Shown here one piece after another: positions 25,625 through 34,450 of a stretch of 62,096 bases of DNA; within the stretch, counting starts at the first letter, position 1, and each line of letters starts with the position of its first letter. The notes beneath the pieces are model-generated. The model saw nothing but the letters and a program-made list of their open reading frames with translations. It did not search any database and was not told the DNA's origin. A program made the position numbers and the translations under genes. The stretch comes from JAENVT01 sp039931555 (GTDB lineage Bacteria; Actinomycetota; Acidimicrobiia; Acidimicrobiales; Ilumatobacteraceae), in contig JBDTRP010000048.1 of assembly GCA_039931555.1 (NCBI GenBank), positions 1-62,096 on the forward strand, given 5' to 3'.

Positions 25625-27949
25625 TCAGACGAGGACGCTCTCGGGCTCCGGATCTTCCTCGGCCGCATGATGGCCCTCGACGTTGATCTTCGGCAAGAAG
25701 CGGTCGAGCGATTTCGGGAACCACCAGTTGCGCGCGCCGAGCAGTTCCATCGTCGCCGGCACCAAGATCATTCGCACCAGAGTTGCATCGACGAACACTG
25801 CGGCCGCAAGACCTAGCCCGAACAACTTCAGGTTGCGGTCGTCGCCGAGCACGAAGGCCGAGAACACGCAGACCATGATGATCGCTGCCGCAGTGATGAC
25901 CCTGGCGGTCGCGGCCAGGCCATCGGCCACGGCGGTGCCGTTGTCTCCCGTGCGGACGAACTCTTCCTTCATGCGCGACAGCAGGAAGACTTCGTAGTCC
26001 ATCGACAGGCCGAACACGATGGCAAACAGCATCATCGGAACCCACGGCTCGATCGGGCCGGTCTGCTCGACACCGATCGCGCTCTTCAGCCAGCCCCACT
26101 GGAAGATGGCCACGATCACGCCGTACGACGCCCCGATCGACAGCAGGTTCATGATCACTGCCTTGATCGGCACGAGGATGCTGCGGAACACCGCCATCAG
26201 CAACAAGAAGCTGAGGATCAGCACGGCGCCGATCAGGATCGGCAAGCGGCCGGCGATGTACGTCGAGAAATCGATGCCACCGGCGGTGAACCCACCGACC
26301 AGCACGGCGGGCCCAACCGAATCGAGCTCGGTGCCGCGCAATCGCTCGACCAGGTCTCGTGTCACTTGATCCTGCGCTGCAGTGGTGGGGAACGCCACCC
26401 ACGACCACGTCGTCGGAGTGACGGGAGCACCATCGGCGCCCACGAGTTGGCGTCCGGGCGTCGCGAAGGCGACACCGGTGTCGGCCTTCAGCACAGCGTC
26501 GACCTTCGTGGCGATCGCGGCGGTCATGGCCGGATCTGCACTGACGAGTGCCAGCGGACCACTGAAGCCAGGCCCGAAACCGTCGGAGACGAGGTCGTAC
26601 GCGCGTCGAGTCGTCTGGTCCTTCTTCAACACGCCGGAGTCGGTGAAGCCGAGGTTGATCGAGAGTAGGGGCGATCCCAGTACGAGCAATCCGATGGCGC
26701 CACCGAAGAACGCTCGCCACGGACGATGCTGGATGACCCGGCTCCATCGATACCAGAACGCTCGTTCGGTGGGCTTCGCGGCTCGGTGCTTCATCGGTTG
26801 GCGCAAGCTGTGACCGAACGGCAGATAGCCGGCACCCATGATGAGAATGGACAGCAATGCGGCGATGCCGATGGCCGGCCCAAGCGTCTTGGTGAAGACG
26901 CCGATCAGCGCAATCGAGACGAACACGCCGACCGCGATGCCGGCTGCGCGTGTCGTGGTATCGATCTTGTCACCGACGAAGCCGAGCAGCGCCGGCAGCA
27001 GTGTGAGCGCGGCGATCATCATCACCAGCACCGCGGCAGCACCGGAGATCGCCAGACCGTTGACGAACGCCAATCCCATCGCCATCAGCCCGAGCAGCGA
27101 GATCATCACGGTGATCCCGGCGAACAGAACGGCGCGACCGCTGGAGTCGATTGATTCGACCACGGCTTGCTCCGGTGTGAGGCCGTTGTGCAGGCCCTCG
27201 CGGTAGCGCGAAACGATGAACAACGCGTAGTCGATTCCGACGCCTAGGCCGATCATCGCCGCCATTTGCGGGGCGAAATCAGGCATCGAGAAGCCGTGAC
27301 TGGCAATGCCGATCAAACCGATACCAACACCGAGTCCGAAGATCGCTGTGCCGACCGGGAGTCCCATTGCCAGCACCGAACCGAACGCCAACAGCAGAAT
27401 GATCACCGCGGCGAGCAGGCCGAGCAGTTCACTCTCGGGGAACTTGATGGCGTTGAAGATCTGGCCGCCGTATTCGATCGTCAGCCCGGAGACCTTGACC
27501 TCTTCGCCACGGGCTTTGATGTCGTCGGCGATGGCCAGGAACTCCGTTTGGGTTCGCTTGCCGACCGACAGGTCGGCGAACGCGATCGGCTTGCTGGTGC
27601 TGATCTGCGCAGCACCCAACTCGTCGTAGGGGCTCGTCACCTTGATGCCGTCGAACTTGGCGACATCGGCAAAGAACGACGACATCGCCGTCTTCACCTC
27701 GGGATCTTGGATCCCTTGCGGAGCGGTGAACACGATCTGGGCAGGTATGCCGTCTGCAGTCTTGTCGCCGGCGTTGGCAAAGGCATCTTGCACCTGCTTC
27801 GACTCGCTGTCGGGCTGGGTGAAATCGGTGTGGTAGTCGGGCTTCAACGCCCCACTGATCGCGGACAAGCCGATCAGCAGTGGCAGCCAAATGGCAAACA
27901 CCATGACCCAGCGTTTGCGAAAGCTAAAGCGAGCAATGCGAACGAGCAC
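25625..27949 (-). CDS. MMPL-family (RND) exporter
   Basis: A 774-aa membrane exporter with the two-fold MMPL/RND architecture: about 12 helices in two sets, each followed or preceded by a large extracellular loop. Conserved proton-path segments are GVGIDYALFIVSRYREGL in the first half and LSMDYEVFLLSRMKEEF in the second. In actinobacteria such proteins export lipids or glycolipids, or drugs; the cargo here is unknown. The GTG start has GGAGGGG 6 nt upstream, a very strong ribosome-binding site; the longer frame upstream is on the opposite strand of rsgA and is rejected. Divergent from rsgA across 126 nt. Confidence 0.9.
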   Translation of the reverse strand: MLVRIARFSFRKRWVMVFAIWLPLLIGLSAISGALKPDYHTDFTQPDSESKQVQDAFANAGDKTADGIPAQIVFTAPQGIQDPEVKTAMSSFFADVAKFDGIKVTSPYDELGAAQISTSKPIAFADLSVGKRTQTEFLAIADDIKARGEEVKVSGLTIEYGGQIFNAIKFPESELLGLLAAVIILLLAFGSVLAMGLPVGTAIFGLGVGIGLIGIASHGFSMPDFAPQMAAMIGLGVGIDYALFIVSRYREGLHNGLTPEQAVVESIDSSGRAVLFAGITVMISLLGLMAMGLAFVNGLAISGAAAVLVMMIAALTLLPALLGFVGDKIDTTTRAAGIAVGVFVSIALIGVFTKTLGPAIGIAALLSILIMGAGYLPFGHSLRQPMKHRAAKPTERAFWYRWSRVIQHRPWRAFFGGAIGLLVLGSPLLSINLGFTDSGVLKKDQTTRRAYDLVSDGFGPGFSGPLALVSADPAMTAAIATKVDAVLKADTGVAFATPGRQLVGADGAPVTPTTWSWVAFPTTAAQDQVTRDLVERLRGTELDSVGPAVLVGGFTAGGIDFSTYIAGRLPILIGAVLILSFLLLMAVFRSILVPIKAVIMNLLSIGASYGVIVAIFQWGWLKSAIGVEQTGPIEPWVPMMLFAIVFGLSMDYEVFLLSRMKEEFVRTGDNGTAVADGLAATARVITAAAIIMVCVFSAFVLGDDRNLKLFGLGLAAAVFVDATLVRMILVPATMELLGARNWWFPKSLDRFLPKINVEGHHAAEEDPEPESVLV

Positions 27950-28075
27950 TTTGGACCCCTCCAAATATCGATCGACGTCTGACCGGCCGTCGGCGGTTGC
28001 CTCGTCCGCGACGCTACCCTCAGCGGCATCGACGAACGGTGTGACATTCGACTCGGATGGAGCGAGGAGCTGGAG

Positions 28076-29044
28076 TTGTCGTGGCATGCACTCGGGCTTT
28101 CCGAGTTGCCGGGAAGGGTCACCCGCCTTGATCGGGGCTGGAGCACCGTCTTGCGAGATCTCGACGCCGAACCATTGCGGATTCGAAACATCGGCGCCGA
28201 TGTTGCTGTCGGAGACTGGGTGGTGCCATCGGCCGAAGTCGACCGTGTCGAGGCCGTGCTGCCGCGGCGCAGTGCGTTCGTGCGTCGCGCCTCGTTCGAG
28301 GGCAATCGCGCCGAGGCCCAGACCATCGCCGCCAACATCGACGTGGTGATGCTGGTGCACGCCCTCACGTCGCCTCCGAACCAACGACGGCTGGAGCGCG
28401 AGTTGGTACTGGCGTGGGACAGCGGCGCCCAACCGGTGGTCGTGTTGACCAAACGTGACCTCGTCGACGACCCAGCCGCCTCGGTCGAGTCACTGCACGC
28501 TGCGGCGCCGGGGGTGACGGTGCTGACCGCCAGCGGCATCACCGGTGAGGGCGTCGATGCCTTGGCTGCGTTCGCCGCCGGCAACGCCACGATCGCCCTG
28601 CTGGGCGCGAGCGGTGTGGGCAAGAGCACGCTGATCAACGCCTTGGTCGGTAGTCGTGCACAAGCCACGGCGGCAGTGCGCGATGGCGACGGCCGGGGCC
28701 GGCACACCACCGTCGCGACCGAGCTGGTGCGCCTGCCGGGCGGCGGCTGGTTGATCGACACGCCGGGCGTCCGCGCGGTGAGCTTGTGGAGCAGCGGCCG
28801 TGGGATCGAGCGAGCCTTTGCCGACGTGTTCGACCTGACGGATCGCTGCCGGTTCCGCGATTGCAAGCACGAGGACGAGCCGGGTTGTGCCGTGCAAGCG
28901 GCCATCGCCGACGGCCGCCTCGACCCACTCCGACTGGCCAGCATGAAGCGACTGGTCGCCGAGGAGTTGGCTCTCGAGGAAGAGCAGCGTGCCCAACTGA
29001 AGGCGCAGGACCGTCGCGGGTATCGCAAGGTCCGGATCAAGTAG
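28076..29044 (+). CDS. rsgA: Ribosome small-subunit GTPase RsgA
   Basis: A 322-aa circularly permuted GTPase that helps late maturation of the 30S subunit. The permuted order is visible: G4 TKRD first, then G1 LLGASGVGKSTLINAL and G3 DTPG. The zinc-binding C-terminus is CRFRDCKHEDEPGC. An OB-like N-terminal domain precedes the GTPase. The start is a TTG (MSWHALGLSE after initiation) with GAGGAG 6 nt upstream. It is followed after 6 nt by the oxygenase gene, so they are cotranscribed. Confidence 0.94.
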   Translation: MSWHALGLSELPGRVTRLDRGWSTVLRDLDAEPLRIRNIGADVAVGDWVVPSAEVDRVEAVLPRRSAFVRRASFEGNRAEAQTIAANIDVVMLVHALTSPPNQRRLERELVLAWDSGAQPVVVLTKRDLVDDPAASVESLHAAAPGVTVLTASGITGEGVDALAAFAAGNATIALLGASGVGKSTLINALVGSRAQATAAVRDGDGRGRHTTVATELVRLPGGGWLIDTPGVRAVSLWSSGRGIERAFADVFDLTDRCRFRDCKHEDEPGCAVQAAIADGRLDPLRLASMKRLVAEELALEEEQRAQLKAQDRRGYRKVRIK

Positions 29045-29050
29045 CTGGCG

Positions 29051-30070
29051 ATGCAGATCCCGATCATCGACATCTCCGGTTGGTGGGGCACCGACGCTGA
29101 CCGCGGGGCGGTTGCCCGCGACGTCGATGTCGCGGCGCGACAGTTCGGCTTCTTCCAGATCGTCGGCCATCGACTGCCGCAGCAGCACATCGACGCGATG
29201 CTCGACGCCAGCACGCGGTTCTTCGCGTTGCCGACCGAGGTCAAGTTGCGCTGCACGCCGTCGGACGCGTCGATCAATCGCGGATATGCGGCCCGAGGCA
29301 CCGAGGCCCTGTCGTACAGCCTCGGCCGTGACGCACCGCCTGATCTTTTCGAGGCGTTCAACATCGGAGACGACGACGTCGACTACTCGGATCCCTTCTA
29401 TGGAGCACAGCGGCACGGCGTCTTCGCCGACAACATCTGGCCGGCCGAGCCCGCCGATCTTCATCGTGCTCTCGTCGACTACTTCCGGTCGGCGCGCCAG
29501 GTGGCGCTGACCCTGACCGAGATATTCGCCGCCGCGCTCCGCCTTCCCGCCGGGTGGTTCGCACCGTACCTCGACCGCTCGACCACCACGATGCGCGCCA
29601 TCCGGTACGAGCATCGCCGGGGCGATGCCGCGGCATTGGATGGTCAGCAGCGCATGGGTGCGCACACCGACTACGGCATCGTCACGGTGCTGTACGCGGA
29701 CCCCGTCGCCGGTCTGCAGATCGTCGGGCCCGACGGGAGCTGGATCGACGTGATCCCGGCAGATGATGCGTTGGTCGTCAACCTCGGTGATCTCACCGCG
29801 CACTGGACCAACGACCAGTGGCGTTCGACCGTGCATCGGGTGGTGCCACCGCCGGCGACTGATGCGCCGGCGGTGCGTCGGAGTGCGGCCTTCTTCCTCG
29901 ACGGCAATTTGGACGCGCTGGTCGAGTGCTTGCCGACCTGCTGCAGCGACACAAACCCAGCGCGATATCCACCCGTTACCGCCGGCGAGCATCTGATGGC
30001 CAAGTTGATGGGTCCGCGCCTTCTGAGGGCCAGCGATGCCGTCGACACGGCCGGCGACCGGGGCCGTTGA
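29051..30070 (+). CDS. Isopenicillin-N-synthase-like Fe(II) dioxygenase
   Basis: A 339-aa non-haem iron oxygenase of the 2-oxoglutarate/IPNS family. The N-terminal DIOX_N part is IPIIDISGWWG...FGFFQIVGHRLP. The iron ligands are H and D in GAHTDYGIVTVLY and H in RSTVHRVV, and the co-substrate Arg is in VRRSAAFFLDG. Bacterial homologues are of mixed function (metabolite hydroxylation, xenobiotic breakdown, ethylene-forming enzyme-like). Its position between rsgA and an acyl-CoA dehydrogenase gives no clear pathway. Confidence 0.88.
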   Translation: MQIPIIDISGWWGTDADRGAVARDVDVAARQFGFFQIVGHRLPQQHIDAMLDASTRFFALPTEVKLRCTPSDASINRGYAARGTEALSYSLGRDAPPDLFEAFNIGDDDVDYSDPFYGAQRHGVFADNIWPAEPADLHRALVDYFRSARQVALTLTEIFAAALRLPAGWFAPYLDRSTTTMRAIRYEHRRGDAAALDGQQRMGAHTDYGIVTVLYADPVAGLQIVGPDGSWIDVIPADDALVVNLGDLTAHWTNDQWRSTVHRVVPPPATDAPAVRRSAAFFLDGNLDALVECLPTCCSDTNPARYPPVTAGEHLMAKLMGPRLLRASDAVDTAGDRGR

Positions 30071-30082
30071 CGCAACGCGGTC

Positions 30083-30088
30083 TACGTT
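30083..30088 (+). promoter_or_regulatory. -10 box (TACGTT) of acyl-CoA dehydrogenase gene
   Basis: TACGTT ends 6 nt before the ATG at 30095; predicted leaderless start inside the 24-nt gap after the dioxygenase gene. Confidence 0.45.
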
Positions 30089-30094
30089 TACGGC

Positions 30095-31312
30095 ATGGAT
30101 TTCGCCTTCACCGATCGATGCAACGAGTACCGGGAGAAGCTCCTGGCCTTCATGGACGAATGCATCTACCCCAACGAGGCGGTGTACAACGCGCAGTTGG
30201 CGGCCAGCGGGAACCCACATCATCACCCCGAGGTGATGGAGACGCTGAAGGCCGAAGCGCACAAACGTGGGTTGTGGAACCTGTTCCTGCCGCACGATGA
30301 ATGGGGCCCCGGCCTCAGCAACCTCGAATACGCGCCGCTGGCCGAGATCATGGGGCGCAGCACGATCGCCAGTGAGGCCTGCAACTGCTCGGCGCCCGAC
30401 ACCGGCAACATGGAAGTGCTGACCATGTTCGGTTCGCACGAGCAGAAGGACATGTGGCTGCGGCCGCTGCTCGAAGGCACCATTCGCTCGGCCTTCGCGA
30501 TGACTGAGCCCGACGTCGCCTCGAGCGACGCCACCAACATCGCGATGAGCATCGAACGCGTCGGCGACGACTACGTGCTGAACGGTCGCAAGTGGTGGAT
30601 CACGGGCGCCAAGCACCCCAACTGCAAGATCTTCATCGTGATGGGCAAGACCGACGTCTCGGCGCCACCCCATCGCCAGCAGAGCCAGATCCTCGTACCG
30701 ATGGGCACGCCTGGCCTGACGGTGGTGCGTGCCCTTCCGGTGTTCGGCTACACCGATCCCGAGGGGCACGTCGAGTTGCGCTTCGAGAACTGCCGCGTGC
30801 CGGCCAGCAACCTGATCGCCAACGATGGCGACGGGTTCGCCATCAGCCAGGCCCGTCTCGGGCCCGGTCGCATCCACCACTGCATGCGCTCGATCGGCGC
30901 GGCGGAGCGAGCCTTGGAATTGCTGTGCAAGCGTGCCCTGACGCGCACGACGTTCGGGAAGCGGCTGGCCGAGCGCAGCAACATCATGGATTGGATCGCC
31001 GAGTCGCGCATCGATCTGGAGATGGTTCGATTGCTGACGCTGAAGACGGCGTGGATGATGGACAACGTCGGCAACAAGGCGGCCGCCGTCGAGATCAGCG
31101 CCATCAAAGTCGCGGCGCCGAACGTCGCCCTGCGGATCATCGACCGAGCCATGCAGGTGCACGGCGCGGGCGGCCTCAGCGACGACTGGCCGTTAGCGCA
31201 GATGTACGCGCATCAGCGTACGCTTCGCTTGGCCGACGGACCCGACGAGGTCCACAAGATGACGATCGCCCGGCGCGAGTTGCGTCGCCACGATCCCAAC
31301 TTCCGGATGTAA
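30095..31312 (+). CDS. Acyl-CoA dehydrogenase (ACAD10/11-like)
   Basis: A 405-aa FAD enzyme of the acyl-CoA dehydrogenase superfamily. It has the FAD/substrate segments FAMTEPDVASSDATNIAM and GRKWWITGAKHP, and the C-terminal helices with RTTFGKRLAERSNIMDW and MQVHGAGGLSDDWPLA. The end motif LADGPDEVH is typical of the large ACAD10/11-type family, where the base differs from the classic Glu. Substrate chain length cannot be judged. Followed after 11 nt by a VOC-fold gene. Confidence 0.92.
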   Translation: MDFAFTDRCNEYREKLLAFMDECIYPNEAVYNAQLAASGNPHHHPEVMETLKAEAHKRGLWNLFLPHDEWGPGLSNLEYAPLAEIMGRSTIASEACNCSAPDTGNMEVLTMFGSHEQKDMWLRPLLEGTIRSAFAMTEPDVASSDATNIAMSIERVGDDYVLNGRKWWITGAKHPNCKIFIVMGKTDVSAPPHRQQSQILVPMGTPGLTVVRALPVFGYTDPEGHVELRFENCRVPASNLIANDGDGFAISQARLGPGRIHHCMRSIGAAERALELLCKRALTRTTFGKRLAERSNIMDWIAESRIDLEMVRLLTLKTAWMMDNVGNKAAAVEISAIKVAAPNVALRIIDRAMQVHGAGGLSDDWPLAQMYAHQRTLRLADGPDEVHKMTIARRELRRHDPNFRM

Positions 31313-31323
31313 GGCTCCAAACG

Positions 31324-31746
31324 ATGGACACCACCCGACCCCGCTTCCACCTGGCGATACCCGTCGACGACCTCGATGCGGCGCGTCGGTTCTACGGCGG
31401 CACACTCGCCTGTGCGCAGGGCCGCAGTGCCGAGACCTGGGTCGACTGGGACTTCCGCGGACACCAGATCGTGACTCACCTCGCGCCGGCGCTGGCGCGG
31501 GAAACACACAACCCCGTCGACGGTCACGACGTGCCGGTGCCGCACTTCGGCCTGATCCTGTCGATCGACGAGTTCCACAAGCTCGCGGCGCGTCTGCGCG
31601 CGGCTGGCACCACGTTCGTGATCGAGCCCTACGTGCGCTTCGCGGGCGAGATCGGCGAGCAATGGACGATGTTCTTCCACGACCCGGCCGGCAATGCATT
31701 GGAGTTCAAAGCCTTCGCCGACGAGGGGCAGATCTTCGCGATCTGA
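31324..31746 (+). CDS. VOC (glyoxalase/dioxygenase-fold) protein
   Basis: A 140-aa protein with the vicinal oxygen chelate fold: FHLAIPVDDLDAARRFYGGT in the first half and WTMFFHDPAGNALEFKAF in the second. Metal ligands may be His in the first strand, His in GHQIVTHL or VPHFGL, and Glu in NALEFK. Its reaction is unknown. It follows the acyl-CoA dehydrogenase gene in the same direction and probably shares its transcript. Confidence 0.88.
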   Translation: MDTTRPRFHLAIPVDDLDAARRFYGGTLACAQGRSAETWVDWDFRGHQIVTHLAPALARETHNPVDGHDVPVPHFGLILSIDEFHKLAARLRAAGTTFVIEPYVRFAGEIGEQWTMFFHDPAGNALEFKAFADEGQIFAI

Positions 31747-31749
31747 CGT

Positions 31750-32184
31750 TCAGTTGCTGTAGATCCGGGAGGCAGCAACGAACACTGCCGTGCGACCTTG
31801 CTCCATCATCGTGCGATCGTAGGCATCCCAATCGTCGTGCTGGCCGCCGGCCGCTGTGAAGATCTCACGGAGCAGCAGTCGCAATCGTTCGGCGTCGACC
31901 TCGGGATGCGGGTCGTCAGGCCCGATCAGTTCGACGTTTCCCTCGATCGTCGCCCAGGCCCAGCCTGATCGGAACGTGACGGCCACCTGCGGTCGGGCCC
32001 GGAGGTTGCGCAGCTTGGCCGGGCCGTAGGTGACAAAGGCCAGGACGGGGACGCCGGTGCGCGGATGGTCGAGCACGCCGGCATTGACCAGCGATGCCTG
32101 GATCGTGGAGTCGGCGCGCACCGTCGATACGACTGCCAGGTACTGCTCGCGACCGGCGAGCTCCATCACCTCATCCAACGTCAT
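31750..32184 (-). CDS. Split-barrel FMN/F420-binding protein (PNPOx-like)
   Basis: A 144-aa protein of the pyridoxamine-phosphate-oxidase-like split-barrel fold: YLAVVSTVRADSTIQASLVN, PVLAFVTYGPAKLRNLRARP and VAVTFRSGWAWATIEGNVEL. This order matches the FDOR-B group of actinobacterial flavin/deazaflavin oxidoreductases, many of which use F420H2; cofactor choice is inference. Its start overlaps the STAS gene by 14 nt, so the two are cotranslated at the end of the tad gene string. Confidence 0.82.
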   Translation of the reverse strand: MTLDEVMELAGREQYLAVVSTVRADSTIQASLVNAGVLDHPRTGVPVLAFVTYGPAKLRNLRARPQVAVTFRSGWAWATIEGNVELIGPDDPHPEVDAERLRLLLREIFTAAGGQHDDWDAYDRTMMEQGRTAVFVAASRIYSN

Positions 32185-32515
32185 GCCGATCTCCCCTCAG
32201 TCGGTCGCGCACCTCGATGGCGCGGCTGAACCCGGTACGGTCCAGGCGCTCGCGAAGGCGCATGTTGTTGCACACCACGGTCATGTCGGCACCGGTTTGA
32301 CGAGCAGAACCGGCCGCGCCCAGCAGTACCCCGAGACCGAGGTCGTCGAGCACGGTGACGCCATCGAGGTCGATGACCAGCATGCGTCCGGGGTGGTGGG
32401 CGAGCGCCTTCGTCAGCGCGTCGTGCAGCAACGGGATCGTGCTGAGGTCGACCTCGCCCGAAAGGCTGATCACAGCGTCGCCGCCGACCACGATGGTGCT
32501 CGTCGACAGGTTCAT
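32171..32515 (-). CDS. STAS protein lacking the phospho-Ser
   Basis: A 114-aa single STAS domain of the anti-anti-sigma family: AVISLSGEVDLSTIPLLHDA, then GRMLVIDLDGVTVLDDLGLG and VLLGAAGSARQTGADM. In SpoIIAA/RsbV proteins the loop reads D-S/T-S/A-G-L with a Ser that is phosphorylated; here it is LDDLGLG, with Asp-Leu instead, so control by a Ser kinase seems lost and an Asp could mimic a phosphorylated state. The ATG is 8 nt after TACTCT. It lies between tadE and the split-barrel gene, where tad loci usually carry a second TadE-like gene. Confidence 0.85.
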   Translation of the reverse strand: MNLSTSTIVVGGDAVISLSGEVDLSTIPLLHDALTKALAHHPGRMLVIDLDGVTVLDDLGLGVLLGAAGSARQTGADMTVVCNNMRLRERLDRTGFSRAIEVRDRLRGDRHDVG

Positions 32516-32523
32516 GTGGTAAC

Positions 32524-32529
32524 AGAGTA
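32524..32529 (-). promoter_or_regulatory. -10 box (TACTCT) of STAS gene
   Basis: Minus-strand TACTCT ends 8 nt before the ATG at 32515. It suggests the STAS/split-barrel pair can be transcribed independently of tad. It lies just upstream of (outside) the 3' end of tadE. Confidence 0.35.
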
Positions 32530-32533
32530 CGCG

Positions 32534-32911
32534 TCATGGAGGTTCGAGCGTCATCGTCGCGTCGGCACTGACCGTGACGTCGGGCAGGAGGGCGCCGATC
32601 AACGGCACGTCGGTCGGTGTCACGTGGCTGACGGTGACCGAGACAGTGTCGATCGACAGGCGTGTGGCCACGAGCAGCGGCCGCAGGGTGATCGCCCGGT
32701 TGGCGGCACGTTCGGCAGAGGCGGCCGACGGTGCCGCGACCGCCGCCGCACGTGCCGCCTCGCGAGCGGCGAGCTGTACGGCGAGTTGGTCGCGCACGAT
32801 CACGACGAGTTGCACGATGCCGAGCAGGAACATGAACAGCAAGGGCAGGCACAGTGCCAGTTCGACCGTGGCCTGGCCGCGGTCGTGATCAGAGCTTGTC
32901 GGTGACCGCAT
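32534..32911 (-). CDS. tadE: TadE-like pseudopilin
   Basis: A 125-aa minor pilin-like protein. The N-terminus DRGQATVELALCLPLLFMFL holds the prepilin-type processing region with Glu at +5 of the mature part and the single helix. The rest is a small extracellular domain (about 55-125). The start is taken as the ATG giving MRSPTSSDHD, which overlaps the end of the flp gene by 23 nt. The motif is almost the same as in the Flp-like neighbour (DRGQATTEYALVML), pointing to a common origin. Confidence 0.84.
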   Translation of the reverse strand: MRSPTSSDHDRGQATVELALCLPLLFMFLLGIVQLVVIVRDQLAVQLAAREAARAAAVAAPSAASAERAANRAITLRPLLVATRLSIDTVSVTVSHVTPTDVPLIGALLPDVTVSADATMTLEPP

Positions 32912-33092
32912 CGATGACCCGATCGAAGAGATCGCCGATCTTGCCCGCGCCGCCGCCACTGGTGGCCCAGCCGACGACCAGGAGGGCGATGACCGCCGCG
33001 CCGAGCATGACGAGGGCATATTCGGTGGTGGCCTGGCCGCGGTCGTCGCCGTCGAGGTGCCACGTGTGCAGCCGCGCGAACAGTCGTCTCAT
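32889..33092 (-). CDS. flp: Flp/DUF4244-like pilin subunit
   Basis: A 67-aa protein: a basic leader (MRRLFARLHTWHLDGD), then DRGQATTEYALVMLGAAVIA forming the cleavage site with Glu5 and the helix, and a short tail ending VTDKL. Size and position match the major pilin of actinobacterial tad loci (Rv3656c-like). GGAG lies about 7 nt before the ATG. It is expected to be cleaved by a TadV-type peptidase, not encoded in this window. Confidence 0.85.
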   Translation of the reverse strand: MRRLFARLHTWHLDGDDRGQATTEYALVMLGAAVIALLVVGWATSGGGAGKIGDLFDRVIDAVTDKL

Positions 33093-33128
33093 GGTGGGCT
33101 CCGTTCAGTTGTCGGGGATCTCAGTCGC

Positions 33129-33815
33129 TCAGGTGTGCAGCGACGACAGGGCTCCGAGGAGCAAGGGGACGATGGCCAGCAGCACGAACGAGGGCAGTGT
33201 GCACAGCACCAGTGGCATCGCCAGCCGAACAGGCAACTCTCGGGCTGCGGCGTCGGTGTCGCGGCGGCGTTGTTGACGCACTTCGAACGACAACCGTTCC
33301 AAGACCGGGGCGAGCGGCAACCCGTAGCGATCGGCAGCCGACAACGAGTCGACGAGTGCCTGGGCAACGGGGCCGATGTGCGCTCGGAGCTCATCGAGGG
33401 CGTCGGCGAAGCGGCTGCCGCCTCGCATCGCATCGCCGACGGCGCCGAACGCGGGTCGCAGTGAAGGGGCAAGGAACGGTTCGATCTCCACGATCGCTTG
33501 TGCAGGCAGGTAGCCGGCGCGGATCGACAGCACCAACAGATCGAGCGCGTCGGGGAAGTCGGTGGTGAGACGGCGGTGGGCACGCGTGCTGCGACGGGCT
33601 CGAGACCACCGAAGCGAGATCACCACGACCATCGTCACCGTCAGGCCGAGGCGTGGTGCGATGCCCACAGCCGCGCCGACGACGATGACCCATGGCCAAC
33701 GGCGTCTGGACGGCGTCGCCGCCGGCCGTGTCACGGGTCGTGGCCGCAACCGTGCGCCGGTCAGCGTCGCCAGCACCACCACTTCGGCGGGCAGGAGCGC
33801 GATGCTGAGGTTCAT
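33129..33815 (-). CDS. tadC: Tad secretion membrane protein TadC
   Basis: A 228-aa inner-membrane protein with the T2SS-F domain: DFPDALDLLVLSIRAGYLPA and YGLPLAPVLERLSFEVRQQR, with helices at both ends (WPWVIVVGAAVGIA, PLVLCTLPSFVLLAIVPLLL). It forms the platform for Flp pilus assembly with TadB. The ATG overlaps the tadB stop (ATGA), so I start it at MNLSIALLPAEV; the frame upstream belongs to another frame of tadB. Confidence 0.87.
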   Translation of the reverse strand: MNLSIALLPAEVVVLATLTGARLRPRPVTRPAATPSRRRWPWVIVVGAAVGIAPRLGLTVTMVVVISLRWSRARRSTRAHRRLTTDFPDALDLLVLSIRAGYLPAQAIVEIEPFLAPSLRPAFGAVGDAMRGGSRFADALDELRAHIGPVAQALVDSLSAADRYGLPLAPVLERLSFEVRQQRRRDTDAAARELPVRLAMPLVLCTLPSFVLLAIVPLLLGALSSLHT

Positions 33816-34450
33816 GACGGTCCGATGATCCGCTTCATCCACTGCCAGCCGGCCACGTTCAGCGCGAGGCCGCACAACGCGCTGATGCTTCCGGCCGCCG
33901 TGGAGATGTAGACATCGCGCGTCCGCTGGCTGCCGGCCGCGCTCCAGACGGCGAAGACCACCGGCACGACCGTCAGGACGCGTGCACTGAGACGGGCCTG
34001 CGATGCGTGGGCCCTGCGCTCGGCTCTCGCCGCCGCACGCTCGCGAAGTACCGCCGCAGCCTCGTCGAGGGTGGCTGCGACCGGACCGCCGAGATGGGCG
34101 GTTGCGGACAGTGCCTGCACCATCAGAGCCAAGTCGGCCTCCGACGTGACAGTGCCGGCCAGGGCATCGACCAATGATTCACCATCCGTCAGGCGATCGA
34201 TCACCGCACGCAGCGGTGTGCCTCGGTCGATCTCGTCGAGGACGGCACCGGTCAAACTGCGACCGCTTCGTACCTGGCGGGCGATCGCATCGAGCAGCAC
34301 CGCGTAGTCGGACGTCGCGTAGTGCACCCGACGCCCGCTGCGGCTCGGTGTGCGACCGCGCGGCAGAGAGCGAAGTCGGCCGGTGAGGCGTGCCGTGACC
34401 AGCACGACAACGAGACCCACCGTCGCACCGAACGTCACCGTGTTGTTCAT
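33812..34450 (-). CDS. tadB: Tad secretion membrane protein TadB
   Basis: A 212-aa T2SS-F domain protein: YAVLLDAIARQVRSGRSLTG and LMVQALSATAHLGGPVAATL, with C-terminal helices. Partner of TadC in the platform. It is short because the N-terminal membrane part is reduced to one helix (MNNTVTFGATVGLVVVLVTA). The ATG overlaps the tadA stop (ATGA). Confidence 0.86.
   Translation of the reverse strand: MNNTVTFGATVGLVVVLVTARLTGRLRSLPRGRTPSRSGRRVHYATSDYAVLLDAIARQVRSGRSLTGAVLDEIDRGTPLRAVIDRLTDGESLVDALAGTVTSEADLALMVQALSATAHLGGPVAATLDEAAAVLRERAAARAERRAHASQARLSARVLTVVPVVFAVWSAAGSQRTRDVYISTAAGSISALCGLALNVAGWQWMKRIIGPS

Noticed and set aside
28490..31162. 890-codon minus-strand frame over rsgA to the acyl-CoA dehydrogenase gene
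   Set aside because: Antisense to three well-recognised genes; composition not protein-like.
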